This document shows positions 44,060 to 56,284 of a stretch of 64,000 nucleotides of DNA, piece after piece. The notes under the pieces are model-generated. The model saw nothing but the letters and a program-made list of their open reading frames with translations. It had not been told where the DNA came from and did no database searches. Location of the stretch: NCBI RefSeq assembly GCF_000175935.2, contig NC_014837.1, forward strand, positions 4,216,001-4,280,000, read 5' to 3'. Numbering within the stretch: the stretch's first letter is position 1; the number at the start of each line of letters is the position of its first letter. The position numbers and the translations under genes were made by a program. Origin of the DNA: Pantoea sp. At-9b (GTDB lineage: Bacteria > Pseudomonadota > Gammaproteobacteria > Enterobacterales > Enterobacteriaceae).

Positions 44060-45049
44060 ATGTCGTTAAACAACCCTATCCTTTCCGTCATCACCCCGAT
44101 GTATAACGCCGGAGCGATGCTGGAAACATTCATGGAATCGCTACTGGCACAGACCCTGACCAATCTGGAGATCATCATTGTTAATGATGGTTCTACCGAT
44201 GGTTCCGGAGAGCGCGCAGATATGTACGCGTACCGGCATGCACATGTCAGAGTGATTCACCAACCGAACGGTGGCGTGTCACGGGCGCGCAACGCTGGTC
44301 TGGCGGCTGCGCGCGGCAAATATGTCACCTTTCCCGATGCCGATGACACCGTCAATCCGGCCATGTATCAAACGCTGGTAGAGATGGCTGAAAGCGATAA
44401 TCTCGATGCCGCCCAGTGCAATGCCGAATGGTTCTTTCAATCAAGCCAGCGTATTAAGCCATTAATCCCCCACGATCGATTAACCTCCACCGGGGTATTG
44501 AGTGGCCCGGAATGGTTAAATCAGGCACTACAAACCCATCGTTATATGCACGTGGTTTGGTTAGGTATCTATCGTCGTGAATTAATCGAACAACGTCAGC
44601 TGCGCTTTGAACCCGGTCTGCATCATCAGGATATTCCCTGGACCACCGAATTTATGCTCAACGCCCTGCGTGTACGCTATACCGACCAGATACTGTATCG
44701 TTATTACATGCATGATACCTCCATCAGCAATCGCAAGCGTACCGGTGAAAGAAATGTGAAGTATCAACGCCATTACCTGAAAATCGCCCAAATGCTGGAG
44801 GAGATCAATGCCCGCTACCGGCATAAGGTGACAATCTACCCCGCGTTTCATTACCAAATTACGCACGAAGCGTTGAGCGTCTGTCATAGTATCCGCCGTG
44901 AGCCGGATGCAGAGGCGCGCCAGGCGATCATTAATGACCTTTTCGCCACCCAAACGCACAAACGCATGCTGCGCAATGCACGTGGCATACAGCAATGGTA
45001 TCAGCTGCTGTTGTGGCTAAGCCGTCTTTATCGCTGGCGCGCGAAATAA
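44060..45049 (+). CDS. Glycosyltransferase family 2, LPS core candidate
   Basis: 329 aa GT-A enzyme: LSVITPMYNAGAMLETFMES, IIIVNDGSTDGSGERA, RARNAGLAAARGKYVTFPDA (the DxD metal site in PDADD), and a basic C-terminus ending LYRWRAK. Inverting transferase of unknown specificity. First gene of the plus-strand run GT2-waaQ-wabG-waaA-waaE-coaD. The ATG has only a weak ribosome-binding site; the 176 bp before it is A+T-rich and probably holds the promoter. Confidence 0.86.
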   Translation: MSLNNPILSVITPMYNAGAMLETFMESLLAQTLTNLEIIIVNDGSTDGSGERADMYAYRHAHVRVIHQPNGGVSRARNAGLAAARGKYVTFPDADDTVNPAMYQTLVEMAESDNLDAAQCNAEWFFQSSQRIKPLIPHDRLTSTGVLSGPEWLNQALQTHRYMHVVWLGIYRRELIEQRQLRFEPGLHHQDIPWTTEFMLNALRVRYTDQILYRYYMHDTSISNRKRTGERNVKYQRHYLKIAQMLEEINARYRHKVTIYPAFHYQITHEALSVCHSIRREPDAEARQAIINDLFATQTHKRMLRNARGIQQWYQLLLWLSRLYRWRAK

Positions 45050-45121
45050 GCGCCGCGCCTGGCTTTCACCCCTGGAGGGTTTGCCCTACAATCAGCTCAC
45101 TGAATTTTGAGATCATTTAGT

Positions 45122-46198
45122 ATGGCAAGCCTGATTCCAGACCACTTTGCACCCCAAAATATTCTGCTGATAAAGCTGCGCCATCATGGTGATATGCTGC
45201 TGACCACGCCGGTTATTAATGCACTTCGCCAACGTTACCCCCAGGCCAATATCGACGTCCTGCTCTATCAAGAAACGCGTCCGATGCTGGAATCACACCC
45301 CGATATTCGCCAGTTGCACATCATCGACCGTAACTGGAAAAAGGAGGGCGGCTGGCAGAAATTTCGCCATGAAATGGCGCTGATTTCCGCCGTGCGGGCG
45401 TGTCATTACGATCTGGTGATCAATCTGGCCGATCAGTGGCGTAGCGCCATCATCACCAAACTGTCCGCTGCCCCGGTTCGTATCGGCTTCGCCTTTCCCA
45501 AACGTGATAGCGCCATCTGGCGCTGGTGCCATAACCAACTGGTCAGCACCGATGATCACGGCAAGCTGCATACCGTCGAACAAAATATGACGGCGCTGGC
45601 TCCTCTCGGCATCAGTGCCGCCGGCGCTAAAGCCTCGATGCATTTCAGCGCAGCCGACCAACAAAAAGTGCAGGATGTACTGGCCCAACAGCAGGTCAAC
45701 ACCCCGTATGTGGTGGTACAACCCACCTCACGCTGGGAATTCAAATGCTGGGATGATGAAAAAGTCGCGCAGTTGATCGACGCACTGGCGGCCGATGGCC
45801 GAACCGTGGTGCTGACGGCGGCACCGGATAAAAAAGAGTTATCGATGATTGAACGTATTCAATCACTGAGCCAGAGCGATAATGTCGTGTCACTCGCCGG
45901 TCAGTTCTCTTTGCCACAGCTGGCGGCGCTGATTGCTGGCGCTCAACTTTTTATTGGTGTCGATTCCGCGCCGATGCATATGGCTGCCGCACTGGATACG
46001 CCCTGCCTGGCATTGTTTGGTCCCACCAAACTACAGTTCTGGCGTCCGTGGGGAGATAACAACCGCGTCATTTGGGCGGGTGATTATGGTCCCCTGCCCG
46101 ATCCGGATTCCATCGATACCAAAACCAACCAGCGCTATTTATCGACCATTCCGGTTGCGGATGTGCTCGCCGCTGCAAGGAGTTTTTTGCATGACTAA
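45122..46198 (+). CDS. waaQ: LPS heptosyltransferase III
   Basis: Adds heptose III as a branch on heptose II. ATG at 45122 gives 358 aa: ILLIKLRHHGDMLLTTPVIN, VINLADQWRSAI, VVQPTSRWEFKCWDDEKVAQ (the WFKCW-type motif typical of WaaQ) and IGVDSAPMHMAAALDTPCLA. A TTG at 45107 would add five residues. Overlaps the next transferase by 8 nt. Confidence 0.93.
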   Translation: MASLIPDHFAPQNILLIKLRHHGDMLLTTPVINALRQRYPQANIDVLLYQETRPMLESHPDIRQLHIIDRNWKKEGGWQKFRHEMALISAVRACHYDLVINLADQWRSAIITKLSAAPVRIGFAFPKRDSAIWRWCHNQLVSTDDHGKLHTVEQNMTALAPLGISAAGAKASMHFSAADQQKVQDVLAQQQVNTPYVVVQPTSRWEFKCWDDEKVAQLIDALAADGRTVVLTAAPDKKELSMIERIQSLSQSDNVVSLAGQFSLPQLAALIAGAQLFIGVDSAPMHMAAALDTPCLALFGPTKLQFWRPWGDNNRVIWAGDYGPLPDPDSIDTKTNQRYLSTIPVADVLAAARSFLHD

Positions 46199-47324
46199 GC
46201 TACGCCTGGCAATTGTCCGGCAGAAATATCGCCCGGACGGCGGGGCCGAACGCTTTATTTCGCGCGCACTGGAAGCCCTGGACAGTGAGCAACTGGACCT
46301 GAATATCATTACCCGCAGCTGGCAAGGCACGCCAAATCCGGCCTGGCATCTGCATATTTGCAACCCGGCTAAGTTTGGTCGCGTCTCGCGTGAACGCGGT
46401 TTTGCCGTGGCGGCCCGCGCCTGTTGGGAGCGGGAAAAGTTTGATATTGTGCAAAGCCATGAGCGGATCGCTGGTTGCGATATTTTTCGCGCGGGTGATG
46501 GCGTGCACCGTGTCTGGCTGGAGCAGCGCGCGCGCATTGTCTCAACATGGCAGCGACTGAGCGCGACGCTGAGCCCCTACCATCGCTATGTATTGCAAGC
46601 CGAACGCGAAATGTTCAATGCCCCGTCGCTGAAAGCCGTAATCTGTAATTCTGAGATGGTAAAGCAGGATATTTTGCGTTGTTTCTCGCTGGATGCCAGC
46701 AAGATCCATGTGATTCACAACGCCATTGATAGCCAGCGCTTCCAACCGGCCACCGAAGCCCAACGTTTCTCCTCACGCCAGCAGCTCAGGCTGCCGCAGG
46801 ATGCCACGGTGATGATTTACGTCGGCTCCGGCTTTGAGCGCAAAGGATTGAAAGCCGCCATTGAAGCGGTGGCGCGCAGCGATCGCTTCCTGGTTGTCGT
46901 CGGACAGGATAAGCAGTTGTCACGTTATCAGCAGTGGGCTAATCAGCTAAATTGTCTGGATCGCCTGCGATTTGTCGGCGTGCAGCAGGATGTACAACCT
47001 TTCTATCATGCTGCTGATGCCTTGTTGCTACCGACACTCTATGATCCTTTTCCGAATGTGGTGCTGGAAGCGATGGCCTGTGGCCTCGCGGTGATTACCA
47101 GTACGGGATGTGGTGGCGCGGAATTTATTCAGGCTGGTCAGGAAGGCTTCGTGTGTGATGCCTTGGATATCAAGGCATTAAATGACGCGGTACGGGCAAT
47201 TCCGTCACTTTCACAAAACTCCGCGCTGGGTGAAGCCGCACGCCGCAGAATTGAACCTTTTGGTCCGCAACGACTGGCGCAGGCGCTTACCTCGCTTTAC
47301 CAGCAAGTGCTGAAGCCTGTTTGA
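46191..47324 (+). CDS. wabG: WabG-type core glycosyltransferase (GT4)
   Basis: 377 aa retaining GT4. ATG at 46191 follows AAGGAG (46177-46182); the longer frame from 45933 lies inside waaQ. N-terminal LAIVRQKYRPDGGAERFISR, AGDGVHRVWLEQRA, MIYVGSGFERKGLKAAIEA and FPNVVLEAMACGLAVITSTG. This order (waaQ-wabG-...-waaA-waaE) and the sequence pattern resemble Klebsiella/Serratia WabG, which puts galacturonic acid on heptose II, rather than E. coli WaaG. The sugar specificity is inference. Confidence 0.75.
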   Translation: MTKLRLAIVRQKYRPDGGAERFISRALEALDSEQLDLNIITRSWQGTPNPAWHLHICNPAKFGRVSRERGFAVAARACWEREKFDIVQSHERIAGCDIFRAGDGVHRVWLEQRARIVSTWQRLSATLSPYHRYVLQAEREMFNAPSLKAVICNSEMVKQDILRCFSLDASKIHVIHNAIDSQRFQPATEAQRFSSRQQLRLPQDATVMIYVGSGFERKGLKAAIEAVARSDRFLVVVGQDKQLSRYQQWANQLNCLDRLRFVGVQQDVQPFYHAADALLLPTLYDPFPNVVLEAMACGLAVITSTGCGGAEFIQAGQEGFVCDALDIKALNDAVRAIPSLSQNSALGEAARRRIEPFGPQRLAQALTSLYQQVLKPV

Positions 47325-47416
47325 TGAAGTGGTATGAGCAGGCGTCAGGTTTCTGATAACATGCCGCCATCTTGATTACTTATGCTTTTTGACGCGAACC
47401 TGTCGTAACGATAACT

Positions 47417-48690
47417 ATGACGATTCTATACACAGCCCTGCTCTACCTGATTCAGCCTCTTATCTGGCTGCGCCTGTGGCTGCGCGGTCGAAAAGCCCCG
47501 GCCTATCGCAAGCGCTGGGCGGAACGCTATGGCTATTGCAGTGGCAAAGTGGAGCCGAACGGCATTGTGCTGCATTCCGTTTCGGTAGGGGAAACGCTCG
47601 CCGCAGTGCCGCTGGTCCGCGCATTACGCCATCGCTACCCGACGCTGCCGATCACCGTGACCACCATGACCCCCACAGGCTCAGAACGCGCGCAATCGGC
47701 GTTTGGCAAAGATGTACATCACGTTTATCTGCCTTATGATCTGCCCGGTGCGATTAATCGTTTCCTTGATACCGTCAACCCGAAGCTGGTGATCATCATG
47801 GAAACCGAGCTGTGGCCTAACATCATCCGCATTCTGCATCAGCGCCAGATTCCGCTGGTGATTGCCAATGCGCGCCTCTCAGAACGTTCCGCCAAAGGCT
47901 ACAAAAAGCTGGGCGGCTTTATGCGCGACCTGCTGCAACGCATCACATTGATCGCGGCGCAGAATCAGGAAGATGGCGACCGTTTTCTCAGCCTTGGATT
48001 AAAGCGTTCACATCTGGCGGTCACCGGGAGCCTGAAGTTTGATATCTCCGTTACGCCTGAGCTGGCAGCAAAAGCCGTCACGTTGCGCCGCCAGTGGGCA
48101 CCGCGCCGTCCGGTGTGGATTGCCACCAGCACCCACGAGGGTGAAGAAACCATTGTGCTGGATGCGCATCGTCGCCTGTTGGCGCAATTTCCTGATCTGC
48201 TGCTGATTCTGGTGCCGCGTCATCCGGAGCGTTTCAAAGATGCCTGTGAATTGACGCAGAAGCGTGGTTTCAGTTTCACGCTGCGCAGCAGTGGTGAGAT
48301 CCCGTCCAGTGCCACCCAGGTGGTGATTGGCGATACTATGGGCGAACTGATGTTGCTGTACGGCATTGCCGATCTGGCGTTTGTCGGCGGCAGCCTGGTG
48401 GAACGTGGCGGTCATAATCCGCTCGAACCCGCTGCCCATGCGATTCCAGTTCTGATGGGACCTCACATCTGGAACTTCAAAGATATCTGCGCCAGGCTGC
48501 AACAGGCAGAGGGGCTGATTACCGTCACCGATGTGGTGTCACTGGAGAAAGAAGTCGCTAACCTGCTGCAGGACGATGACTATCGTCGCTACTATGGTCG
48601 CCACGCGGTTGACGTGCTGCATCAGAACCAGGGCGCCTTACAGCGTCTGCTACATTTACTCGAACCCCATTTACCACCGCGAGCACACTA

Positions 48691-48691
<1 letters not shown>
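47417..48691 (+). CDS. waaA: Kdo transferase
   Basis: Bifunctional inner-membrane-associated enzyme adding two Kdo residues to lipid IVA. 424 aa: N-terminal membrane anchor (about 3-20), catalytic Glu59 in [37 protein letters not shown] and the CMP-Kdo site [20 protein letters not shown]. The stop overlaps the waaE ATG by one base (TAATG). Confidence 0.97.
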
Positions 48692-50755
<2,064 letters not shown>

Positions 50756-50782
50756 CTCATCTCCTCAACGAACCGCAGAAAC

Positions 50783-50809
50783 AAAAAACCCGGCCGAAGC
50801 CGGGTTTTT
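50783..50809 (-). terminator. Terminator of rpmBG, bidirectional form
   Basis: ACCCGGC-CGAA-GCCGGGT hairpin flanked by A6 and T4-5; the longer U-tract is on the minus strand, after rpmG. Confidence 0.9.
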
Positions 50810-50824
50810 CGCAGAACACCAAAA

Positions 50825-50995
<171 letters not shown>

Positions 50996-51003
50996 TCAGT
51001 TCC

Positions 51004-51261
<258 letters not shown>

Positions 51262-51384
51262 TCAGCTCGAGCTTTAAAAACTAGGTTTTGGCCGCCTCGT
51301 CAGGCCTTAGCCCGCCCAGGCGAGTTCCATGTGAACCCGCTAAGCTGGCCCAAACGCCAAACCCGAGATTCTCAAAGGTGGCGT

Positions 51385-51413
51385 AGTATACGCCGGTCAG
51401 CGCTGGTGCTCAA
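51385..51413 (-). promoter_or_regulatory. Sigma-70 promoter of rpmBG
   Basis: Minus strand: -35 TTGAGC (complement of 51408-51413), 17-bp spacer, -10 TATACT (complement of 51385-51390), then ACGCCACCTTTGA. The -10 to +10 stretch repeats that of rpmE. Confidence 0.75.
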
Positions 51414-51483
51414 GTCCCGAACAAATAAAGATCCCTATGGATCGCGCAAAAACACATCATTTCCGCCGGTTTGGCCGTCAGAA

Positions 51484-52140
51484 TTACAGCCATCCCCGTT
51501 CGGCAAAGGAGGTAAACTCGCCATGACCGATCACCAAATGATCGAGCAACCGAATATTCATCAACGAACACGCCTTGCTGATTTTATCCGTAATCTCGCG
51601 GTCGGCACGGCTGGGTTCGGCGACACCGGACGGGTGATTGTGCGCCAGAATCACCGCCGCCGCATTGAGTTTCAATGCTTCACGCACGATTTCGCGTGGA
51701 TGCACTTCCACACTGTTGATCGAGCCGGAAAACATTTTCTGCGCCTGTAACACGTGGTGCTGATTATCCAGAAACAGCGCCATAAAAATTTCCCGCTCCT
51801 GATGCGCCAGGACGCTTTGCAGATAGTGACGCGTCACCTGCGGGTTTTCCATCACGTTTTCACGCGCCAGTTGGCTGGCAAAAAAACGTCGTCCAAGCTC
51901 AGCCACTGCCTGAATTTGCGTCATTTTCGCCACACCCACGCCTTTGATGCTCACCAGTTCCTCTTTGCTGGAGCTCATGATGCGATACAGCGAGCCAAAT
52001 TCATTGAGCATCTGTCGCGCCAGCACCATCACGCTGACGCCACAAGAACCGGTGCGCAAAAAAATCGCCAGCAGTTCCTCATCATTCAGTGCTTCAGCGC
52101 CCTTCAACGCCAGTTTCTCGCGTGGTGCCAGTTCCATCAT
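51484..52140 (-). CDS. radC: RadC/YicR family JAB-domain protein
   Basis: 218 aa (E. coli YicR 222). N-terminal helix-hairpin-helix-like region ([20 protein letters not shown]) and C-terminal JAMM/MPN+ metalloprotease-like domain with [13 protein letters not shown] and [16 protein letters not shown] (HxH...D zinc pattern). The biological role is unsettled; the old link to recombinational repair was not confirmed. Divergent from coaBC, as in E. coli. Confidence 0.92.
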   Translation of the reverse strand: MMELAPREKLALKGAEALNDEELLAIFLRTGSCGVSVMVLARQMLNEFGSLYRIMSSSKEELVSIKGVGVAKMTQIQAVAELGRRFFASQLARENVMENPQVTRHYLQSVLAHQEREIFMALFLDNQHHVLQAQKMFSGSINSVEVHPREIVREALKLNAAAVILAHNHPSGVAEPSRADREITDKISKACSLMNIRLLDHLVIGHGEFTSFAERGWL

Positions 52141-52329
52141 TGCGTCCTCTTCCCTGTGTTGCGGCTATCCTGAGCAACCAACGCGATGAAATCCAGCCCG
52201 TTAATGAGGTTTTCAGAGCCGCCTCGCAAAGGCCGCAGCCAGTGAAAAGGGCACCGGGGGATTTTGTGGTAAAGTTGCCATATCTGCCGTGCCTGGCACG
52301 GCACACTGCGTTGAACCGAGGCGATGAAG

Positions 52330-53550
52330 ATGACGGGATTAGCCGGAAAAAAAATTCTGCTGGGTGTCAGTGGCGGCATTGCCGCCTATAAAGCACCGGA
52401 ACTGGTACGGCGTTTGCGCGATCGCGGTGCCGATGTGCGTGTGATGATGACCGACGCGGCCAAAGCGTTTATTACGCCACTCAGCCTGCAAGCCGTATCG
52501 GGTTATCCGGTATTTGACGATCTGCTCGACCCGGCAGCCGAAGCGGCGATGGGCCATATCGAGCTGGCGAAATGGGCTGATCTGATTTTGCTGGCACCCG
52601 CTACCGCAGACCTGATTGCCCGTGTTACCGCCGGAATGGCAAACGATCTGGTGACCACCACCTGTCTGGCAACCGCAGCCCCCATTGCCATCGTGCCGGC
52701 CATGAACCAGCAAATGTATCGCGCTGCCATTACGCAGGAGAACCTGCAACGTCTGCATGCGCGTGGTGTGCTGATTTGGGGGCCAGACAGTGGCAGCCAG
52801 GCCTGTGGCGATATCGGACCGGGTCGAATGCTCGATCCACTGGCGATTGTGGCTTATGCGCTGGAATGGGCCTCCCCCGTCAACGATCTGCAACATCTCA
52901 ACATTATGATCACCGCCGGTCCGACCCGTGAGGCTCTCGACCCGGTACGTTACATCACCAATCACAGCTCCGGCAAAATGGGGTTTGCGATTGCCGCTGC
53001 GGCGGCGAAACGGGGTGCGAAAGTGACGCTGGTTGCCGGTCCGGTAACGCTGCCGACACCGGCATGGGTGCAGCGCGTGGATGTCACGACCGCTCAGGAG
53101 ATGGAAGCGGCGGTGATGGCGCAAATCAGCCAACAACATATTTTCATTGCCAGCGCAGCCGTGGCAGACTACCGGGCGGCAAATATTGCCGCAGAGAAAA
53201 TCAAAAAACAGGGTGGCGATGATAACGTCACGCTGCAACTGGTGAAGAATCCCGACATTGTGGCGGGGGTAGCGGCACTCAAAGAGGGTCGTCCCTATGT
53301 CGTCGGGTTTGCCGCCGAAACCCGGAATGTGGAAGAATACGCGCGGCAAAAACGGGTCCGTAAAAATCTCGACCTGATTTGCGCCAATGATGTGGCAAAA
53401 GCGGGCCAGGGGTTCAATAGCGACACCAATGCTCTTCACCTTTTTTGGCAGGAAGGAGAGAAAGTCTTACCGCTCAGTGATAAGACGCTCCTTGGCCAAC
53501 AATTATTAGACGAGATTGTCAGCCGTTATGATGAAAAAAATCGACGTTAA
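52330..53550 (+). CDS. coaBC: Bifunctional phosphopantothenoylcysteine decarboxylase/synthase
   Basis: Two consecutive steps of CoA synthesis. N-terminal FMN decarboxylase CoaC (about 1-190; [10 protein letters not shown], catalytic His in [28 protein letters not shown]) and C-terminal CTP-dependent CoaB (about 191-406; [34 protein letters not shown]). The start is at 52330, 8 nt after GAGG, giving 406 aa as in E. coli; ATG 52324 is only 2 nt from the ribosome-binding site. Overlaps dut by 23 nt. Confidence 0.96.
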   Translation: MTGLAGKKILLGVSGGIAAYKAPELVRRLRDRGADVRVMMTDAAKAFITPLSLQAVSGYPVFDDLLDPAAEAAMGHIELAKWADLILLAPATADLIARVTAGMANDLVTTTCLATAAPIAIVPAMNQQMYRAAITQENLQRLHARGVLIWGPDSGSQACGDIGPGRMLDPLAIVAYALEWASPVNDLQHLNIMITAGPTREALDPVRYITNHSSGKMGFAIAAAAAKRGAKVTLVAGPVTLPTPAWVQRVDVTTAQEMEAAVMAQISQQHIFIASAAVADYRAANIAAEKIKKQGGDDNVTLQLVKNPDIVAGVAALKEGRPYVVGFAAETRNVEEYARQKRVRKNLDLICANDVAKAGQGFNSDTNALHLFWQEGEKVLPLSDKTLLGQQLLDEIVSRYDEKNRR

Positions 53551-53986
53551 GATTCTTGATGCGCGCGTAGGAACTGAGTTCCCGCTGCCAACTTATGCAA
53601 CCTCGGGTTCAGCCGGACTGGATTTACGTGCCTGTCTGGATGAAGCACTGGAAATCACGCCGGGCAGCACCGTGCTGGTGCCCACTGGCCTGGCAATTCA
53701 TATTGGCGATCCCAGCCTCGCGGCGGTTATTCTGCCGCGCTCCGGTCTCGGTCATAAGCACGGCATCGTACTGGGCAACCTGGTCGGTCTGATCGACTCA
53801 GATTATCAGGGTCAGCTGATGGTTTCGGTATGGAATCGCGGGCAGGATAGCTTCACGCTGAACCCAGGTGACCGTCTGGCACAGCTGGTGTTTGTACCGG
53901 TGGTGCAGGCTGAGTTTAATCTGGTGGAAGATTTTGACGCCAGCGTGCGCGGCGCGGGCGGCTTCGGTCACTCTGGCCGTCAGTAA
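53528..53986 (+). CDS. dut: dUTP diphosphatase
   Basis: Cleaves dUTP to dUMP, keeping uracil out of DNA. 152 aa, trimeric dUTPase motifs in order: [11 protein letters not shown] (1), [12 protein letters not shown] (2), [15 protein letters not shown] (3), [10 protein letters not shown] (4), [12 protein letters not shown] (5). ATG 53528 or the adjacent 53531 are both possible starts; translation is coupled to coaBC. Confidence 0.97.
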   Translation: MMKKIDVKILDARVGTEFPLPTYATSGSAGLDLRACLDEALEITPGSTVLVPTGLAIHIGDPSLAAVILPRSGLGHKHGIVLGNLVGLIDSDYQGQLMVSVWNRGQDSFTLNPGDRLAQLVFVPVVQAEFNLVEDFDASVRGAGGFGHSGRQ

Positions 53987-54102
53987 CACGCGCTTTTCAC
54001 TTACGCCCTGCCCTTGCTTCTTTTCGGCTCTGTGCGCATTGCATACAGGGCAGACGCGTGAGTGTTGCCTGTTTATGGTGAATTTCAGGGGTCTTGAAGG
54101 TC

Positions 54103-54699
54103 ATGGCAGAAAAAAAGGTCGCGAAGCGGAATCGTCGCGAAGAAATTTTGCAGGCACTGGCGCAGATGCTGGAGTCGAGCGATGGCAGCCAGCGCATCAC
54201 TACCGCGAAACTGGCGGCCACCGTGGGTGTTTCTGAAGCGGCGCTCTATCGACACTTTCCCAGCAAAACACGCATGTTTGACAGCCTGATCGAGTTTATT
54301 GAAGACAGCCTGATTACGCGCATCAATCTGATCCTGAAAGATGAAAAAGAGACGGTGGCGCGCCTGCGTCTTATCGTGCAGTTGCTGCTGGGATTTGGTG
54401 AGCGTAATCCGGGGCTGACGCGTATTCTGACCGGCCACGCACTGATGTTTGAGCAGGATCGCCTGCAAGGACGCATCAATCAGCTGTTTGAGCGCATTGA
54501 AGTGCAGCTACGCCAGGTGATGAAAGAGAAGAAGATGCGTGATGGCGAGGGCTTCCAGACCGATGAAACCCTGCTCGCCAGCCAGCTGTTGGCGTTCTGC
54601 GAAGGATTGCTGTCGCGCTACGTTCGTTCTGAATTCCGCTACCGTCCCACTGCGGATTTCGATACCCGCTGGCCATTGTTGGCAGCACAGCTGGTTTAA
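54103..54699 (+). CDS. slmA: Nucleoid occlusion factor SlmA
   Basis: TetR-family DNA-binding protein that blocks FtsZ assembly over the nucleoid. ATG at 54103 gives 198 aa, the E. coli length: [43 protein letters not shown], and the FtsZ/dimer domain with [20 protein letters not shown]. 116 nt after dut. Convergent with pyrE. Confidence 0.97.
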   Translation: MAEKKVAKRNRREEILQALAQMLESSDGSQRITTAKLAATVGVSEAALYRHFPSKTRMFDSLIEFIEDSLITRINLILKDEKETVARLRLIVQLLLGFGERNPGLTRILTGHALMFEQDRLQGRINQLFERIEVQLRQVMKEKKMRDGEGFQTDETLLASQLLAFCEGLLSRYVRSEFRYRPTADFDTRWPLLAAQLV

Positions 54700-54701
54700 C
54701 T

Positions 54702-54729
54702 GTAGCGGCGCGATAATTCGCGCCGCTAC
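54702..54729. repeat. REP-like palindrome between slmA and pyrE
   Basis: GTAGCGGCGCGA-TAAT-TCGCGCCGCTAC, a perfect 12-bp stem with a 4-nt loop beginning right after the slmA stop. No U-tract. It fits a dispersed extragenic palindrome, but no second copy was seen in this window. Confidence 0.6.
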
Positions 54730-54735
54730 GGATAA

Positions 54736-55377
54736 TTAAATCCCGTACTCTTTACGATACGCGCGCACTTTCGCCAGATGGTCTGCCATCTCCGGCTTCT
54801 CTTCCAGGTAATCAATCAATTCAGCCAGGGTAATGATTGCCGTGACTTTGCAGTGGTAGTCACGTTCCACTTCCTGAATCGCCGAAATGTCGCTACGACC
54901 ACGCTCCTGACGATCAAGAGAAATCAGCACGCCCGCCAGAGTCGCGTTATGGGCATTGATGATGTCCATCGATTCACGAATTGCCGTGCCTGCGGTGATC
55001 ACATCATCCACCAGCATCACTTTTCCCTGGAGTGGGCTGCCGACCAGCAGACCACCCTCGCCGTGATCTTTGGCCTCCTTGCGGTTGAAGCAGTAAGGCA
55101 CATCACGGTCATGATGATCGGCCAGCGCCACCGCTGTGGTGGTGGCAATCGGAATGCCCTTGTAAGCCGGGCCAAACAACAGGTCGAAATCAACACCGCC
55201 GTCCACCAGGGCCTGCGCGTAAAAACGGCCTAACAACGCCAGATCGCGCCCGGTATTAAACAGACCAGCATTGAAGAAATAAGGGCTTTTGCGCCCGGAT
55301 TTCAGGGTGAACTCACCAAACTTCAATACCCCTTTGTTCAGGGCGAACTCAATAAACTGACGCTGCCAGGCTTTCAT
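54736..55377 (-). CDS. pyrE: Orotate phosphoribosyltransferase
   Basis: Forms OMP from orotate and PRPP in pyrimidine synthesis. 213 aa: [41 protein letters not shown] flexible loop and PRPP-binding [16 protein letters not shown]. Downstream of rph with an attenuator hairpin between them. Confidence 0.98.
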   Translation of the reverse strand: MKAWQRQFIEFALNKGVLKFGEFTLKSGRKSPYFFNAGLFNTGRDLALLGRFYAQALVDGGVDFDLLFGPAYKGIPIATTTAVALADHHDRDVPYCFNRKEAKDHGEGGLLVGSPLQGKVMLVDDVITAGTAIRESMDIINAHNATLAGVLISLDRQERGRSDISAIQEVERDYHCKVTAIITLAELIDYLEEKPEMADHLAKVRAYRKEYGI

Positions 55378-55390
55378 TTCTCACTCCTCA

Positions 55391-55420
55391 AATAAAGAAA
55401 AGGCGACTCTCTGGTCGCCT
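55391..55420 (-). promoter_or_regulatory. pyrE attenuator in the rph-pyrE gap
   Basis: Minus strand: AGGCGACC-AGAGA-GTCGCCT-type hairpin (stem 55401-55407/55414-55420) followed by TTTCTTTATT, ending about 14 nt before pyrE. The hairpin starts close behind the rph stop, as required for UTP-sensed transcription-translation coupling known in E. coli. Confidence 0.85.
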
Positions 55421-55426
55421 GTTACA

Positions 55427-56143
55427 TCAATCTGCTAACGCCGCTTTCTGCGCCACAATCAATTGCTCAATCCCGCCGCGCGCCAGCGCCAGCAGTTCCA
55501 GCAACTCTTCATGGCTGAACGGTTCACCTTCTGCCGTGCCCTGCACTTCAATCATGCGACCATCTTCCAGCATCACCACGTTCATGTCGGTTTCAGCGGC
55601 GGAATCTTCCACGTACTCCAGATCGCAACGCGCTTCGCCTTCAACGATACCGACAGAAATAGCGGCCACCATGCCTTTCAACGGGCTGGATTTCAGTTTG
55701 CCATCCGCCACCAACTTATTCAGGGCATCGGCCAGTGCCACACAGGCTCCGGTGATAGATGCGGTGCGGGTGCCGCCATCAGCCTGAATCACGTCACAAT
55801 CCAGCGTGATGGTGTATTCACCCAATGCCTGCAAATCAACGGCAGCACGCAGGGAGCGCGCAATCAGGCGTTGGATCTCCAGAGTACGGCCACCCTGTTT
55901 GCCTTTGGCGGCTTCACGCGCCATGCGGCTGTGCGTAGAACGCGGCAACATACCGTACTCTGCGGTGACCCAACCCTGTCCCTGGCCTTTGAGGAAACGC
56001 GGTACGCCTTCGTCAACGGTGGCAGTGCACAGCACTTTGGTTTCACCGAACTCAACAAGGACCGAGCCTTCGGCATGTTTGGTGTAGTGACGAGTAAGGG
56101 TAACGGGACGCACCTGGTTGGTGTGTCGGCCTGCTGGACGCAT
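55427..56143 (-). CDS. rph: RNase PH
   Basis: Phosphorolytic 3' exoribonuclease trimming tRNA precursors. 238 aa full-length protein ([55 protein letters not shown]-terminal [17 protein letters not shown]). Unlike E. coli K-12, which has a frameshifted rph with polar effects on pyrE, this copy is intact. Confidence 0.97.
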   Translation of the reverse strand: MRPAGRHTNQVRPVTLTRHYTKHAEGSVLVEFGETKVLCTATVDEGVPRFLKGQGQGWVTAEYGMLPRSTHSRMAREAAKGKQGGRTLEIQRLIARSLRAAVDLQALGEYTITLDCDVIQADGGTRTASITGACVALADALNKLVADGKLKSSPLKGMVAAISVGIVEGEARCDLEYVEDSAAETDMNVVMLEDGRMIEVQGTAEGEPFSHEELLELLALARGGIEQLIVAQKAALAD

Positions 56144-56284
56144 GGTTTCTCTCCGGCTTGCTTAGGTTTGGCTGCGCATTATACGGACTTCCTCCGCGCC
56201 TGTCCTGCCCTGAGGCGGCACAATCGCAGATGAAATTCCGCCCGCTCTGTGGCTAAATGCGCGTTTTCCTCCTTAAAAAGATAA

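Noticed and set aside
45933-46190. 86-codon N-terminal extension of the WabG-type transferase
   Set aside because: Lies inside waaQ in another frame; the ATG at 46191 has an AAGGAG site and matches the family N-terminus.
52339-53439. 366-codon minus-strand open frame opposite coaBC
   Set aside because: Shadow of coaBC, whose two domains and motifs are all present on the plus strand.
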